Assembly: GCA_006386115.1 (NCBI GenBank)
Contig: VFIW01000023.1
Location: 372,001 to 436,000 of the forward strand
Origin: Globisporangium splendens
Taxonomy: Eukaryota; Oomycota; Peronosporomycetes; Pythiales; Pythiaceae
Direction: 5' to 3'
Length of the DNA stretch: 64,000 bases
This document shows positions 49,823 through 61,394 of this stretch, in pieces (within the stretch, counting starts at the first letter, position 1; each line of letters opens with the position of its first letter). The notes below the pieces were generated by a model that worked only from the letters and a program-made list of their open reading frames with translations, searched no databases and was not told where the DNA came from. The translations under genes were made by a program, and so were the position numbers.

Positions 49823-52800
49823 TTATTCATGGGTTTTGGCGACCAAGCGCGCGTACATGCCGTTCAGCGCGAGCAGCTCGCTGTGCGTGCCTTGCTCTGC
49901 GATGTTGCCGCCGCTGACCACGCAGATCTTGTCGGCCTTGCGGATCGTCGACAGCCGATGCGCGATGATGATCGTCGTGCGGCGCTGGAGCGACACGATC
50001 TTGTCCAGCGCGACTTGCACCACTTTTTCGCTTTCCGAGTCCAGCGCGCTTGTGGCTTCGTCGAGCAGTAGCATACTTGGGTTCTTCAAGATCGCACGCG
50101 CGATCGCGATGCGCTGCTTCTGTCCACCCGAGAGCTTCTCACCTTTCATGCCCACTTGAGTGTCATAGCCGTCGGGAAAGTTCGTGATAAACTGGTCGGC
50201 GTTCGCCATCCTTGCAGCGTTCACGATCTCATCGTGACTCGGCATCTCGCTCAGTCCGTACGCGATGTTTTCGGCGATAGTTCCAATGAACAACGTTGGT
50301 TCTTGTCCCACGAGACCGATCTGACTTCTCAGCCAACGCAGATTGAGATCTTTCAAGTCGTGTCCATCGAGTAGAATGTGGCCTTTGACTGGATCGTAGA
50401 AACGCTCAATCAACGAGATGACCGTGCTCTTTCCGCCACCACTTGGTCCACAGAAGGCTACAGTCTCGCCTGCCTCAATCGTCAAATTGTACCGCTTCAG
50501 TACCGTCACCTCGGTCCGCGTCGGGTACTTGAAATACACGTTTTGAAACTCCAGCTTCCCCTGAACTCGCTCCAACTTGAGTCCGTCCTCAGCGAACGCG
50601 TCGATCGGAACTGTGGCTTCAACGAGCGTGAAAATGGTCGCACCTGCACACTGCGCGTTATCGGCATCGGCGAGCCACGACGCGGCCGAGCCAATGCCCT
50701 GAGCCGACATCATAATTGCCATGAGTGTGCGAATCAACTGATCAAATGTGATCTCATCGCGGTGAACAAGCTTTCCACCGTACCAAAACACAAGCGAGTA
50801 CACAGCAAACACGATGAACGAGCTGAAACCCAATGCGAGGCCGTTCACATTGGCCTGGCGAAGGCCGTGCTTTAAGGGTGCCTCGAGAAGGTGCCCGTAT
50901 GTTTTGATCATCGGCGCTTCCAGTCCCAAGGACACAATCGTTCGGATATTGCCGAGTGCCTGTGACGCATGCGCGCCAGAATCAGCCAAGTCATCGGAAC
51001 CGCCTTGCACGCCTCCTTTAATTTGCTGGACACGAACGACTTGGCCAAAGATCAAAAGCGGAAACACGGCGAGCATCACGAGCGTGAGCAGCCAACTGCC
51101 CAACAGAAACGAGATGAGCATCGCGGCCACGAACGTGAATATCGATTGTACCACGCGGCCTTGGGCGTCGCCCGAGAGCAGCGCCACTTGAGTCGCATTG
51201 GTCGCGAGATCTGCAGTCAACGCACCCGTTGCATGGCGAGTCTCATCGAAAAAGCCGATGCTTTGACGGCACAATGCCGAGAAGTTCATGTCGCGCAGTC
51301 TCGACGTGAGCTTCTCGGCCATGTACTTGAAGCAAAACTGCTGCACTGCGGTCGCAATGAGCAAGACGCCAGCACCGCCGACGTAAAGTGCGCCGTAGAC
51401 CTGCACTTGGTTGTACAGATCATCAAGGTATTTGCGGTCGTGGGTTTGCTGGAACTTCATGTACTTTTCGGTCATCGAGCTCACCATGCCACTGATCAGC
51501 ACCGCCGAGCCGGGCATGCTGCACCCGACTACCGCAGCGCCCAGGCACCCCACGAGGAAAAAATTGCGTTCTGGGCGACACAATGCCAGGGCTTTGAACA
51601 CCGAGAAACTTGCCAGTTCGTTTGTCTTGCTGCTTAGCGCAGTGTTATTGTCGCCGACGTCACTGATCGAGGAAGCAGAGCTGTGCTGTCGCGTGACGAA
51701 TGTGGTAGTGCTGGCGCTCAGTAGCGACGCCCGTGCTTCTTCCAACTCTCTTTCATCGTCTTTGAGGTTGCCGCTCGTCGTCTGAATCGTGTAGAGGTTG
51801 CGGTAGACACCGCCCTTGATCGCCATGAGCTGCGCATGTGGTCCTTCCTCCACGACGGTGCCTCGTGTGACCACGACGATCTTGTCGGCATGGCGGATCG
51901 TGCTGAGGCGATGCGCGATCACCAACGTCGTCATCTGGGTCTTGGCCATCAGCTCGTTGAGCGCAGCTTGCACCACCCGCTCGCTCTCAGCGTCCAATGC
52001 GCTCGTGGCTTCGTCAAGAACCAAGATTTTCGGCTCGCGCACGATCGCGCGTGCGATCGCAATGCGCTGCTTCTGGCCACCAGAGAGCGACAGCCCCTTC
52101 TCGCCGACCAGCGTGTCGTAATTGTTGGGCAACTTCATGATGAACTCGTGCGCATTCGCGAGTTTCGCCGCAGCCTCGACCTGCGCGCGCGTGATCTCGG
52201 ATCCATCGCTACTACTGGCACCGAACGCAATGTTCTCATGGATCGTTGTCGCAAACAGCACGGGCTCCTGTGAGACCAACCCAATCTGCGACCGAAGCCA
52301 CTTGACGTTGAGTGTCGTGATGTCCCGGCCATCGAGCAAGATTTGGCCACGCTGTGGGTCGTAGAACCGCTCCAAGAGCGCGATCAGTGTGCTCTTGCCG
52401 CCACCGCTTGCACCGACAAACGCGACGGTCTGTCCACTTCCAATAGTCACATTGTACTCGTTCAGGATCTGGGCCTCTGGTCGACTCGGGTATGCAAAGT
52501 GGACGCCGATAGCTTGGATGTGGCCTGCACAACCATCCTTGGGGATGACGCCATGGTCGTCGCGTGACGCATCGATTTTCGATACGGTTCCCAGGATTTG
52601 GTATAACCCAGCGGCAGCGCCCTTGGCCTGCGCCACGGCCGTAATGTTGGGCGAGATCTGCGCCATGGCCATCGAGCCAATGAGGATCCCAAAGAACGCA
52701 CTAAACACATTGCCTGGGGTCGTGTGGTTGTCTGCAACGCGCTTGCCACCGTACCACAACCCGGCCGCGTACATGAGCCACATGCTGCAAAAGAACACAC

Positions 52801-53800
52801 CAATCACGATGGCCATGAGCTTGGCCAACGCGATGTTTTCCTGCTCAGCTTGCTTGGCCTTGGCATTGTACTTGGCGATCGCACGCATTTCACCGTTGTT
52901 CGACACGACCGTGCGCATCGAACCAAGCGTTTCCTCTGCGACGGCGCCGGCTTCAGCATACACTTTCTGGGCCCACTCGGTGCGCGCTCGGAGCGTCTTG
53001 AGCATCCACGCGAGTGAGAAAGCGATGCACGGCATCACACACGCCATGACGAGCGAGATGTCCCAGCCTTTGACAAATCCAATGATGTACCCTGCGATAA
53101 ACTGGGCCGTGAACCGCAATGAATCCCCCAACTTCTGACCCATACCCTCGCGAATCTTGACTGTATCCCCTGTGAGACGACTGGCGAGTTGCAGCGCGTC
53201 GTGGCCGTCGTACCACGAAATGTCGAGATGCAGCATGTGCGCAAAGCCCTGCTGCCGCAACGCCTTCATCTGCCGCTCGGCCGTCGTGAAAAACATCACG
53301 TAGGACACGTAATCCGTGATAAACAAGATAATTGCGATGCCTAAGTACAGCAGCGCGGCGTGGTTCACCGCGGCTTCGTCGTACGGTTGGAAACTCGAAA
53401 TCACCTCACCAAAGATCAAGGCCATGCACGGGAACAGCGCACCATTGATCACAGTCATGACCAGTCCGAGCACGAGCAGCACGATGTCTCCACGCGTTGC
53501 GTATCGGTACAAATCCCGGAGCCGGAACGTCGCGGCCGGATCTTGCTCTTCGCCTCTGGCTCCTTCGCCAGGACGCTGGGACGACTCCTTCGCAGCGACT
53601 TTGCCATTCTTGGGACTCTTGATCTTCGTCGACGGCGTTGGTCTGGTCACAGGTGCAGTTTCAGAGATCGATCTCGGAATCACCCCATCGCCGTCAATGT
53701 CGTGTAGCTTGGGCTTCTCACCATTGCGCGGAGTCGCGACTTGCTGGTAGTACTCGGCCACGTCGGTATGGTGCTCGTCGGACAGAACGACACTCGCCAT
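49823..53800 (-). CDS. Full-size ABCB (P-glycoprotein/MDR-type) transporter
   Basis: 1325 residues from ATG at 53800; an 11-codon extension begins with TTG. Two membrane domains alternate with two nucleotide-binding domains. NBD1: Walker A GASGGGKST (about 456-464), signature LSGGQKQR, Walker B ILVLDEATSALDAES, H-loop IAHRLST. NBD2: GPSGGGKST (about 1118), LSGGQKQR, MLLLDEATSALDSES, IAHRLST. All ATPase residues are intact in both halves, so two active sites are expected. The N-terminal 80 residues are polar. The family exports lipophilic drugs and lipids at the plasma membrane or vacuole. A linker between the halves is Ser/Glu-rich. Confidence 0.92.
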   Translation of the reverse strand: MASVVLSDEHHTDVAEYYQQVATPRNGEKPKLHDIDGDGVIPRSISETAPVTRPTPSTKIKSPKNGKVAAKESSQRPGEGARGEEQDPAATFRLRDLYRYATRGDIVLLVLGLVMTVINGALFPCMALIFGEVISSFQPYDEAAVNHAALLYLGIAIILFITDYVSYVMFFTTAERQMKALRQQGFAHMLHLDISWYDGHDALQLASRLTGDTVKIREGMGQKLGDSLRFTAQFIAGYIIGFVKGWDISLVMACVMPCIAFSLAWMLKTLRARTEWAQKVYAEAGAVAEETLGSMRTVVSNNGEMRAIAKYNAKAKQAEQENIALAKLMAIVIGVFFCSMWLMYAAGLWYGGKRVADNHTTPGNVFSAFFGILIGSMAMAQISPNITAVAQAKGAAAGLYQILGTVSKIDASRDDHGVIPKDGCAGHIQAIGVHFAYPSRPEAQILNEYNVTIGSGQTVAFVGASGGGKSTLIALLERFYDPQRGQILLDGRDITTLNVKWLRSQIGLVSQEPVLFATTIHENIAFGASSSDGSEITRAQVEAAAKLANAHEFIMKLPNNYDTLVGEKGLSLSGGQKQRIAIARAIVREPKILVLDEATSALDAESERVVQAALNELMAKTQMTTLVIAHRLSTIRHADKIVVVTRGTVVEEGPHAQLMAIKGGVYRNLYTIQTTSGNLKDDERELEEARASLLSASTTTFVTRQHSSASSISDVGDNNTALSSKTNELASFSVFKALALCRPERNFFLVGCLGAAVVGCSMPGSAVLISGMVSSMTEKYMKFQQTHDRKYLDDLYNQVQVYGALYVGGAGVLLIATAVQQFCFKYMAEKLTSRLRDMNFSALCRQSIGFFDETRHATGALTADLATNATQVALLSGDAQGRVVQSIFTFVAAMLISFLLGSWLLTLVMLAVFPLLIFGQVVRVQQIKGGVQGGSDDLADSGAHASQALGNIRTIVSLGLEAPMIKTYGHLLEAPLKHGLRQANVNGLALGFSSFIVFAVYSLVFWYGGKLVHRDEITFDQLIRTLMAIMMSAQGIGSAASWLADADNAQCAGATIFTLVEATVPIDAFAEDGLKLERVQGKLEFQNVYFKYPTRTEVTVLKRYNLTIEAGETVAFCGPSGGGKSTVISLIERFYDPVKGHILLDGHDLKDLNLRWLRSQIGLVGQEPTLFIGTIAENIAYGLSEMPSHDEIVNAARMANADQFITNFPDGYDTQVGMKGEKLSGGQKQRIAIARAILKNPSMLLLDEATSALDSESEKVVQVALDKIVSLQRRTTIIIAHRLSTIRKADKICVVSGGNIAEQGTHSELLALNGMYARLVAKTHE

Positions 53801-54340
53801 CGAGTCCTTGACGTATTTTAACAGGGAAAACAACGATCGAAGCGTGTGTGCTTATTCTTGCTTTTCTCACGTGCAAAGCACAAGTGCGCTCGCTGCTCGT
53901 TCTCAATTTGGGGAAAGCAAGCCGGCTGAGCAGCGAATTGCAGAAGAATCAAAATATGCGTCGTTTCGCGTCCTGCAGCAATCAAACACGCATGCAACAC
54001 ACACACATCAAACACAGAGAGAAGGAAAGCGCCGCGTTGAAACGGATCAGTGGCGCAAAGTCGCTCTCTATGCGACCTGGCGCAACGCAGCTGAACCCAT
54101 CGGCGTTGAAGTTTAGAAGGATCGCCTATTTCCATAGAAAAACGACCAAATTGCCGTCGCTCACTCGTGGCTTGGAGACATGTGAGACGAGGGAGGATAG
54201 TTCAGAAATGGAAAGAAAAGGATGCTCCCACCGTGGTCATTTTTTCCTTCGTGCATTTGTGTTGCTGTTTTGCCTGCTTCTGCGTATTGTACAATGCGCA
54301 TGCCCTACGCACGCGAGTTCTGCCATGTGCTTCACCATGT
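53801..54340. other. Promoter region of the ABCB gene
   Basis: 540 bp between the ABCB start and the end of the next minus-strand gene. No further gene or clear initiator element recognised. Confidence 0.5.
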
Positions 54341-55457
54341 TTACGAGATGTTGCATTTCTCCTGGCCACCAGAAGACGACGATGCGCCTGACGTTGAAGC
54401 AGCCACAGTCGCAGCGTGGGCTGTCTCCGCGTGGTGGATCAACGCCGCGACATCGGAAAACATCGCACGGCACTGCGGACACACCTCTCGTCCTCCAGAC
54501 CCCGCGCTTGGACTTGACGTGAGGTCAATGGGCCGAGAAGCAGGCGATGAAGCACTTTGTCGTGAAGGTGCTGGTGTCCCATTCTCTGGATGCGCGTTGT
54601 TGACATGGGCGATTAACTGGGACACATACGCAAACTTCTTTTGGCAGATCGGACATTCTTCCGAGTTGGTAGTGATTAGATTTGCTGATGCAGCACTCGC
54701 CGAGGCGGCTGCCGTCTACGAAATCGAGGACAGCAAAGCACGTTCGTGAACACTATACCGCTGATACAGTCTTTATGCAACAGACGCCACATACCTTTGC
54801 GTTCTGGACGAGAGAGTTAACGGCAGATTTGGTGCCTTTGACCACGCTTGTCGCCGCTTGTCTGGCATTCTGCTGCAGTTTCGCTGTCGATGGTGCTGCG
54901 TTTGTTGACGACGATGATCTTCGATTCGCGGTCGTATTCGAGTTGCTTTGCGTTCTTGTCAACCCAGCCAGCGACCACGACTGCTGCTGCTGTTGGCGCA
55001 ACTGGATACGCATGTTCTCACAATTGTGGTCGCTCTCAAATCGATGCTTCATGCACACATTCTGTCGGCATTTCGTACAGCTGAACTGGTTTGAAGCCGT
55101 GAGGATCTCTCGACACTGCGCGGCCGCGCACCGCGGTTTCTTCTTCTTCTTCTTCGGAGCCCCCGCCGCATTCGTCCCGCCGAGCGCCTGGCCGTTGCTG
55201 CCACTCCCACTGCAGTTGCCGCCGCGCACGTGGTCCTCCCACACGATGTTGACGTCCTGCTCGAGCGTCCAGTGCAGCGACGCATTGCAGAGCGGACACG
55301 TGATGACGCGGCGGTCCTTGCTGCCGGCCAGTGGGCACTCGTGCGCGTCGTACGTGCGGTGCTGCAGGCAGAAGACGCTCTTGCAGCAGTCGCACGTGAA
55401 CGGCAGGAAGTCCACCTGGTTGCACGCGCCTACGGAGCAGTGCGCGCCAATGTCCAT
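54341..55457 (-). CDS. AN1-type (ZFAND2-like) and C2H2 zinc-finger protein
   Basis: Two exons, 54795-55457 and 54341-54715, with a 79-bp GTATGT...CGTAG intron in phase 0; 345 residues. The start at 55457 (MDIGAHCSVGACNQVDFLPF) matches the beginning of ZFAND2/AIRAP proteins. AN1 finger 1 lies at about 7-44 (CDCCKSVFCLQHRTYDAHEC) and AN1 finger 2 at about 110-150 (CTKCRQNVCMKHRFESDHNC), followed by a Gln/Ser-rich linker. Exon 2 adds two C2H2-type fingers (CPICQKKFAYVSQLIAHVNN and CPQCRAMFSDVAALIHHAET). ZFAND2 proteins link the proteasome and p97 with protein quality control. A CTATTTCACAG acceptor-like site just upstream of the ATG suggests a leader intron or an extra 5' exon, so the N-terminus could be longer. 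Confidence 0.8.
54716..54794 (-). other. Intron of the AN1/C2H2 gene
   Basis: 79 bp, GTATGT donor, TTCGTAG acceptor. The joined protein reads SLVQNAK then TAAASASAASANLITTNSEE before the first C2H2 finger. Without splicing the frame stops soon after the donor. Confidence 0.8.
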
Positions 55458-56566
55458 TAGGATGATATCGAGCTTGTTGCTGATTTGGGTTGCTGTGAAA
55501 TAGGGAAATGACCGGAAAAAAGGAGTCCAAGTTTGTGAGGGAGAATGCCTGGCCATAATGATGATTTCAAGTGACAAATCGAGGTCGAAGTTTCGAGATA
55601 AAAGAACGTCGTAATCGTGATTTGACATAACCTGTTTATAGTACACTTTACCTGTGTATTGTATCTAACAGGCAGTGTTGGTCGGACATTTGCTGTTGTG
55701 GAAGTGGTGTGGAATGAGTGAATGTTCTGCGTTATAAGAGGTCATCTGAGACAACTGTGTTCATGATCTGAGTTAAGTTCGCTTTGAGTTGACTCAGATT
55801 CCAAGAAAAAAAACCCACTTCTGAATCGAGAAGCGTATTTAGTCGCAAATATACTGTAAAACCTTTCATCAGCTGCTCAATTGCCGTTAACGACAGATGT
55901 TTTGTTCCCTCCCATCTTTTTGGCAAAACCTCTGTATCTGCATCGACTACAAACTTGCAATTACAAAAGCATATCGAATTCGTCAGAACGAGTTGCTATT
56001 TTATGTATCCCTTGATCCGTTCTCATCTTTCCAACACACCATCAATATATGCGATTCTGCAGGTCTCCCCCCTCTTTGTCGGCACATCCGTGCGGCGTGC
56101 ACCACACACCGACCTGCAATCCAAAATTCATGGTGCACCTCAAGCAGCCATAGTGAAGCGCGATCGAGACAGCAGCAGCAGCAGACGAGAAGCAGCCCAT
56201 AATCCCCCCCCCTTCTCTTCTGTCGGTTGTGCGGTCGTCTCCATCCTGCTTCAGAAACCCAAGTGAGTGCCTGCTCTCGGTCCACTCTTGCCTCCTCGAC
56301 CGCCCTGTCTTCCATATTTAGCACCGACCTCCTCCTTGCTCTCTCTCCTTTGCCAGCAGCCAAGCAGGAGGGTACACCCGTGAGGAGCTGAGCAGTTCAC
56401 AAACCGATTCGATTTTTTCTGCTGCGTGGCTGCCATTCACAGTGCATTTGCCTGCTTACACATACAACGCAAGGAAGCAAAGACCACGCGCCCGCATTGT
56501 CATCGATCAGTTGGAAGCAACTAACGGAGCAGACGGACGACGCGGGAAGAAAGACGTCGACAGAAG
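55458..56566. other. Divergent promoter region
   Basis: 1.1 kb between head-to-head genes. It includes a core-promoter-like element (listed separately) and a TC-rich stretch. No gene seen. Confidence 0.5.
56432..56452 (+). promoter_or_regulatory. Oomycete core-promoter-like element (Inr plus flanking element)
   Basis: GCCATTCACAG followed at once by TGCATTTGCC resembles the oomycete bipartite core promoter (GCTCATTYY ... CAWTTTNYY). It lies 115-135 bp before the ATG at 56567. Confidence 0.5.
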
Positions 56567-57084
56567 ATGGTCGCGGGGATCATTCAGGCGGCGGTGGTGG
56601 TGCTCAGCATCTCGCTGCTCGGCGTGCTGCTGCTCTGGATCTACCGGTTCGTGCAGTACCGACAGCAGGTCAGGCTCTCGCAGGCGAGATGGCTGCACTA
56701 CGAGGCCAGCGAGCAGGACGATAGGCAGCGCCACCACGTGTACGCAGACGATGTGCTGGTCATGAACTGGCCACCGATAGCGCCGCTCATGCTCTCGCCG
56801 ATCCCCGAGGAGCGCGGCGGCATGGAGAGCGGAAGGGTATGTTCATTGCTTTGAATGGAAGAGCTCTGATGTGTGGTGACGGGTACTAATGCGGTCATTT
56901 GCGTTTGGAAACACACAGGAATCCGAATCTGAGGCGATGCTCTCCGCAAGGAAGGACTTGCGCTCGACGTCTGCCGTTGCATGTACGTATTATCTATTTG
57001 TTCAATGTTATCCTGCGCTCATCGTTCACTTGTGGTTGTCTGCTCTGTATCGTAGATGGAAGTTTTGATCAAGTGAGCGTATAA
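56567..57084 (+). CDS. Small single-pass membrane protein, three exons
   Basis: Exons 56567-56836, 56919-56982 and 57056-57084 give 120 residues. Introns are 82 bp (GTATGT...CACAG) and 73 bp (GTACGT...CGTAG), and all phases fit. The N-terminus is one membrane span (about 4-25, GIIQAAVVVLSISLLGVLLL), followed by a basic stretch, so the rest is probably cytosolic (N-out). The cytosolic tail has VYADDVLVMNWPPIAPLMLS and an acidic segment (ESESEAMLSARKDLRS), ending YGSFDQVSV. I do not recognise the family. With its short tail it could be a membrane adaptor or subunit. Confidence 0.65.
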
Positions 57085-57936
57085 AACTCACGTCAACTCC
57101 CCAAGAACTCCGGAGAGGCTGCATCGGCTCAAGTGGCTTTTTCTCGAAAAGAAGCTCGTGTGATGCAAAGCGCGAGTCGATCTATGGTCTACGAAGAAAA
57201 AACGACGCTGGTATACGAAGTCGTTTCTGCTTTGCATCGGGGCAGCAGTAGATCAAGCGTCCAATATCCAAAGAACCTGCCTGCATGAAGACGAGGGTCC
57301 TGTGGATGAACGGCAAAGAAGGATGACTGACAAGCACGAGAATGAAAGACGCATCGCAATGCTGTTCTCGTTTCTCCGGCTTGTAGACGAAAGCCGTCCG
57401 GTATTGGACGCTTTGACGGCCGCGAGTTGGTAATCCGCATGTGAGGAGCTGAGCAGTTAATCCAGGACGATAGAGATAGAGAAACCCGCCCATGCGTTAA
57501 AGTAGAGAGCTAGTTATTTGTATTTATTTATGCTGGTGCTCTGCCTTTTGCGTAGTAGTACCAGCCCATTTGTGTTGACATACATACACATTAGAACAGT
57601 TCTCCATGTCGAATATTTTCGAGATCCAAAAGCATGCATTTATTCAATGTGGGAAGACGGACGAGCTGACTGATGTACACGGAGAAAAAGAGACGCACAC
57701 GCGCAGATGAACAATGAAACGGATGCGTCGCCATCAGATCGTCTCGATGTCGCTGCCGACGCGCGCAATACACGACACTATTCACTCCTCCTTTCGTTCA
57801 CAGTACGCGCTCGTTCCCCCGTCGCTCTACTTCCACTTCTCCAGTCTTCTCCGCCACCAAAGCTGCATCTTTCTCTCGTTAGCGCTCGCCATGACCTTCG
57901 TCCTCACCGCTTCTTCTTTTGTTTACTCTACTCTCT
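57085..57936. other. Convergent intergenic region
   Basis: 852 bp between the small membrane protein and the dynein light chain (opposite strands). An 18-bp sequence at 57441-57458 repeats one at 56380-56397. A minus-strand open frame (57182-57493) has no recognised features. Confidence 0.4.
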
Positions 57937-58698
<762 letters not shown>

Positions 58699-61394
58699 TC
58701 ATCCGCTGGGAGTCGCCGGTTCGTAACCGCGGCTCTTCGACGCACTCGCCAACGCCATCACATGCGAGGCGCACGACCGCGCGAGCGACCCGTACGTGTG
58801 CAGCTCCTCGTCCACCTCGCGGTTGTGCAGCTTCGCGGCGTAGTGGAAGTTCGAGTTGTTGCCGTTCTTCTTGGTCGTGGGCTTCTGCGCCTTGGACGGC
58901 ACCACGTTGTAGCCACCCTCGAGCACCGACACGATGCGGCCATCGCAGCACCTACAGAGCAGAAATGAGAGTAAGAGAGGCGTTAGTTTGCTTTTCCTGT
59001 GAGCAGCTCAATGCAAATGAAAATTTGCACGTGGTACGTACTCGTCGGCGACGGCTGTGATTTGCTCGGTGATCCATCCGTAGTCGTCTTCGCTGAGGAA
59101 ATAGTAGAAGTCGTCCGCGTGACCGTCAAAGCCCGCCGAGAGCAGGATGAGATCCGGGCGGAACTTTGTCAGCGCCGGGATCAATCGTGTGCTCACGTTG
59201 TGACGGAACGCCTTTGATGCTTGCTCCATCAGCGACTTCTTCGCCTTGGCCGTGAGCTTCAGACGCTCTTCCAGGTACTTTGGACCGAGTGTATCGAGCG
59301 GCATGTTGATGATGTTCGGGTGGTCGCGGAGCTCGGGCGAACAGCCATGGGGACCGCTCCCTGAGCATGGATAAAAGTTGTCGTCGTCGTAGAGATGGAT
59401 GGACGCAAAGAGCACGTTCTCCTGGTCCTTCTCGTCGCGCCAGGGCTTGTACGACGAGAACTGCAGTGGCGCCCAACTTGGTGGCAGCGGGTAGTTCTGC
59501 TTGTGCGGCGTGAGGTTGCGGATGCACTCCTCGGTACCATTGCCATGGTGGATGTCGAAATCCACTATCGCCACGCGTTCGATCGGCTTCGACGCGTTCC
59601 TGCCATTGTGTGGGGTGTAGTACGGCGCGGAGTAAGTGCTCAACGCATACGCAGCACCGATGGCCACGTTGTTGAGCAGGCAGAAGCCACACGTGCACAT
59701 CTCGGGACGTCGGTGGAACGTATCGGCTTCCACGCATCCATTGGGACCAGCATGATGGCCGGGAGGACGCACTACGACAAACGCGTTTCTGTAGTCGTGT
59801 GCGCATAGAACGTTTCGTTATTGCGTTGTACTTTAGTTAAAGTAGACAAGGCATATAGGTGAGTACGTACTTGACGTCGTGGGTGAGCACCTTGTCGATA
59901 GCATGGCACACGGCTCCTGCAGCGAGACGAGCCGCTAAGTAGCTGCTCTTGGAGATCGGCGCATCCATGTCAAAGCTTCCTGACGACGGTGGGTTCGTCA
60001 CAGCGTAGCACTTTTTAGCTTTCTCAGACTGTTTCACCATCACACAAAGCACGAGTAGACAAGAAAGCAAGCATAGTCACATCGTAAGAAAAAAATGCTG
60101 CCCTTTCTGTAGGTTGATACACCGCATGCGCGCGCAAACGTACCTCGATCCAGTCGCTGTAGCTCAGATCCTTGTTCTCCTCGTACAAGCGACCCACTGA
60201 GTACGCTTCGTCCTGATCCGGCAGCAGTCCGCACACGCGCTCGAGGTGCTGGATGTACTCGAACGAGTGCACGCGCAGCATGTCGTTGAGTCGCGCAGGC
60301 TTCAGTTCATTCAGATTTGCCCATTGCAGATCTTTGAAGCGGTCCTTGTGGAGCACGCCATCGGGACCGCACAGGACACCGAGCCGTTCACGGTTCTCTT
60401 GATGCGTGTCGTTATGATGATCCAGACACGTTGGCTGGTAGACAAGCAGCGTACCCACTGCGTCGCTGTCCACTTTCTTGGGGAGAAACATAACAACATT
60501 GTCTCCTATATGGGCTGACGCTTGTAAAGAGGTGCTCTTTGTGGCGGCCTTGTCATCATAGCTTAGCGAAACATCCATGAGCGGTGAGGCTGGTTCTGGG
60601 ACCGACTGATGGCTCGGGCGCTTCCACGAGTACTCGACGCCGCTCAGTTGGCTCTGCATGCCAGCCGCCGGTGACGGTGCCGGCCGCTTCCGTGGAAAGT
60701 GCACTCGCTCCTGCGTCATGCAGTTGAGCGGGATGCTCTCCTCGCGCTTGAACCGCCGGTCGTCGTCATCATCCTTGTGCTGGCGGCGACCTGCCGGTGG
60801 GCTCTTGTCCTCGCTCTCACTGCCCGCCGCCGACGACGGCGACGCGCTTGATGACGCTGGTGTCGTCATCGTCACTGTCTGGACGCTCCGTTTGTCCACG
60901 TGGTGCTGCGGCACTCTGGCATCTTCCTCTATTAGCGTCACACTGGACATCCGCTTGAGGATGCGGCTGGGCATCAAGGCGTTCCTCTGGTTCGCATTGC
61001 TCGCTGCAGCGAGCAGCGCATCAATCTTCTCGCCGGGGTCCGTCGTGCCTCCGCTCGTGTCACTCCCTTCGTCGTCGCTGCTGCTCGAGACGCTGCTGCT
61101 TGGATCCGGCTGGAAGATGATGCTACTACCTGGGTAGATCCGGAACGGCTCGGGCTTGACGCGCGACGGGTTCATTGGGACCACAGATCCGAGCAGCGAA
61201 GACGGGGGCGCTGGAGGAGGAGGAAGATGCGGCGGCGTACTGGACGGCGGCGGTGGCGGCACGAAGCGGGTCATGAACGGCCGGTTGATGGACTGGTGGC
61301 TCTGGCTTTGATGGGTCAGGTCGTCGTCGTCGCTCGTGTCGTGGCTGAGGTCCACCTCGACCGGGTCGTACCAGATGCGCATCCGCCCTGACAT
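58699..61394 (-). CDS. Class II-like histone deacetylase with long disordered N-terminus
   Basis: Four exons: 60144-61394, 59871-60028, 59042-59788, 58699-58951; introns of 115, 82 and 90 bp, each with a GTACGT donor. Spliced length 802 residues. Residues 1-300 are Ser/Pro/acid-rich. The deacetylase domain follows: MLRVHSFEYIQHLERVCGLL, SKSSYLAARLAAGAVCHAID, RPPGHHAGPNGCVEADTFHR (catalytic His pair at about 481-482), DFDIHHGNGTEE (zinc ligands, 546-551), LILLSAGFDGHADD, and VLEGGYN. It removes acetyl groups from histone or other lysines using zinc. The spacing and RPPGHHA are class II (HDA1/HDAC6-like). All catalytic residues are present. Confidence 0.88.
59789..59870 (-). other. Intron 2 of the HDAC gene
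   Basis: 82 bp; GTACGT donor, CTACAG acceptor. Splicing restores HDVKNAFVVVRPPGHHAG, the active-site segment. Confidence 0.85.
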
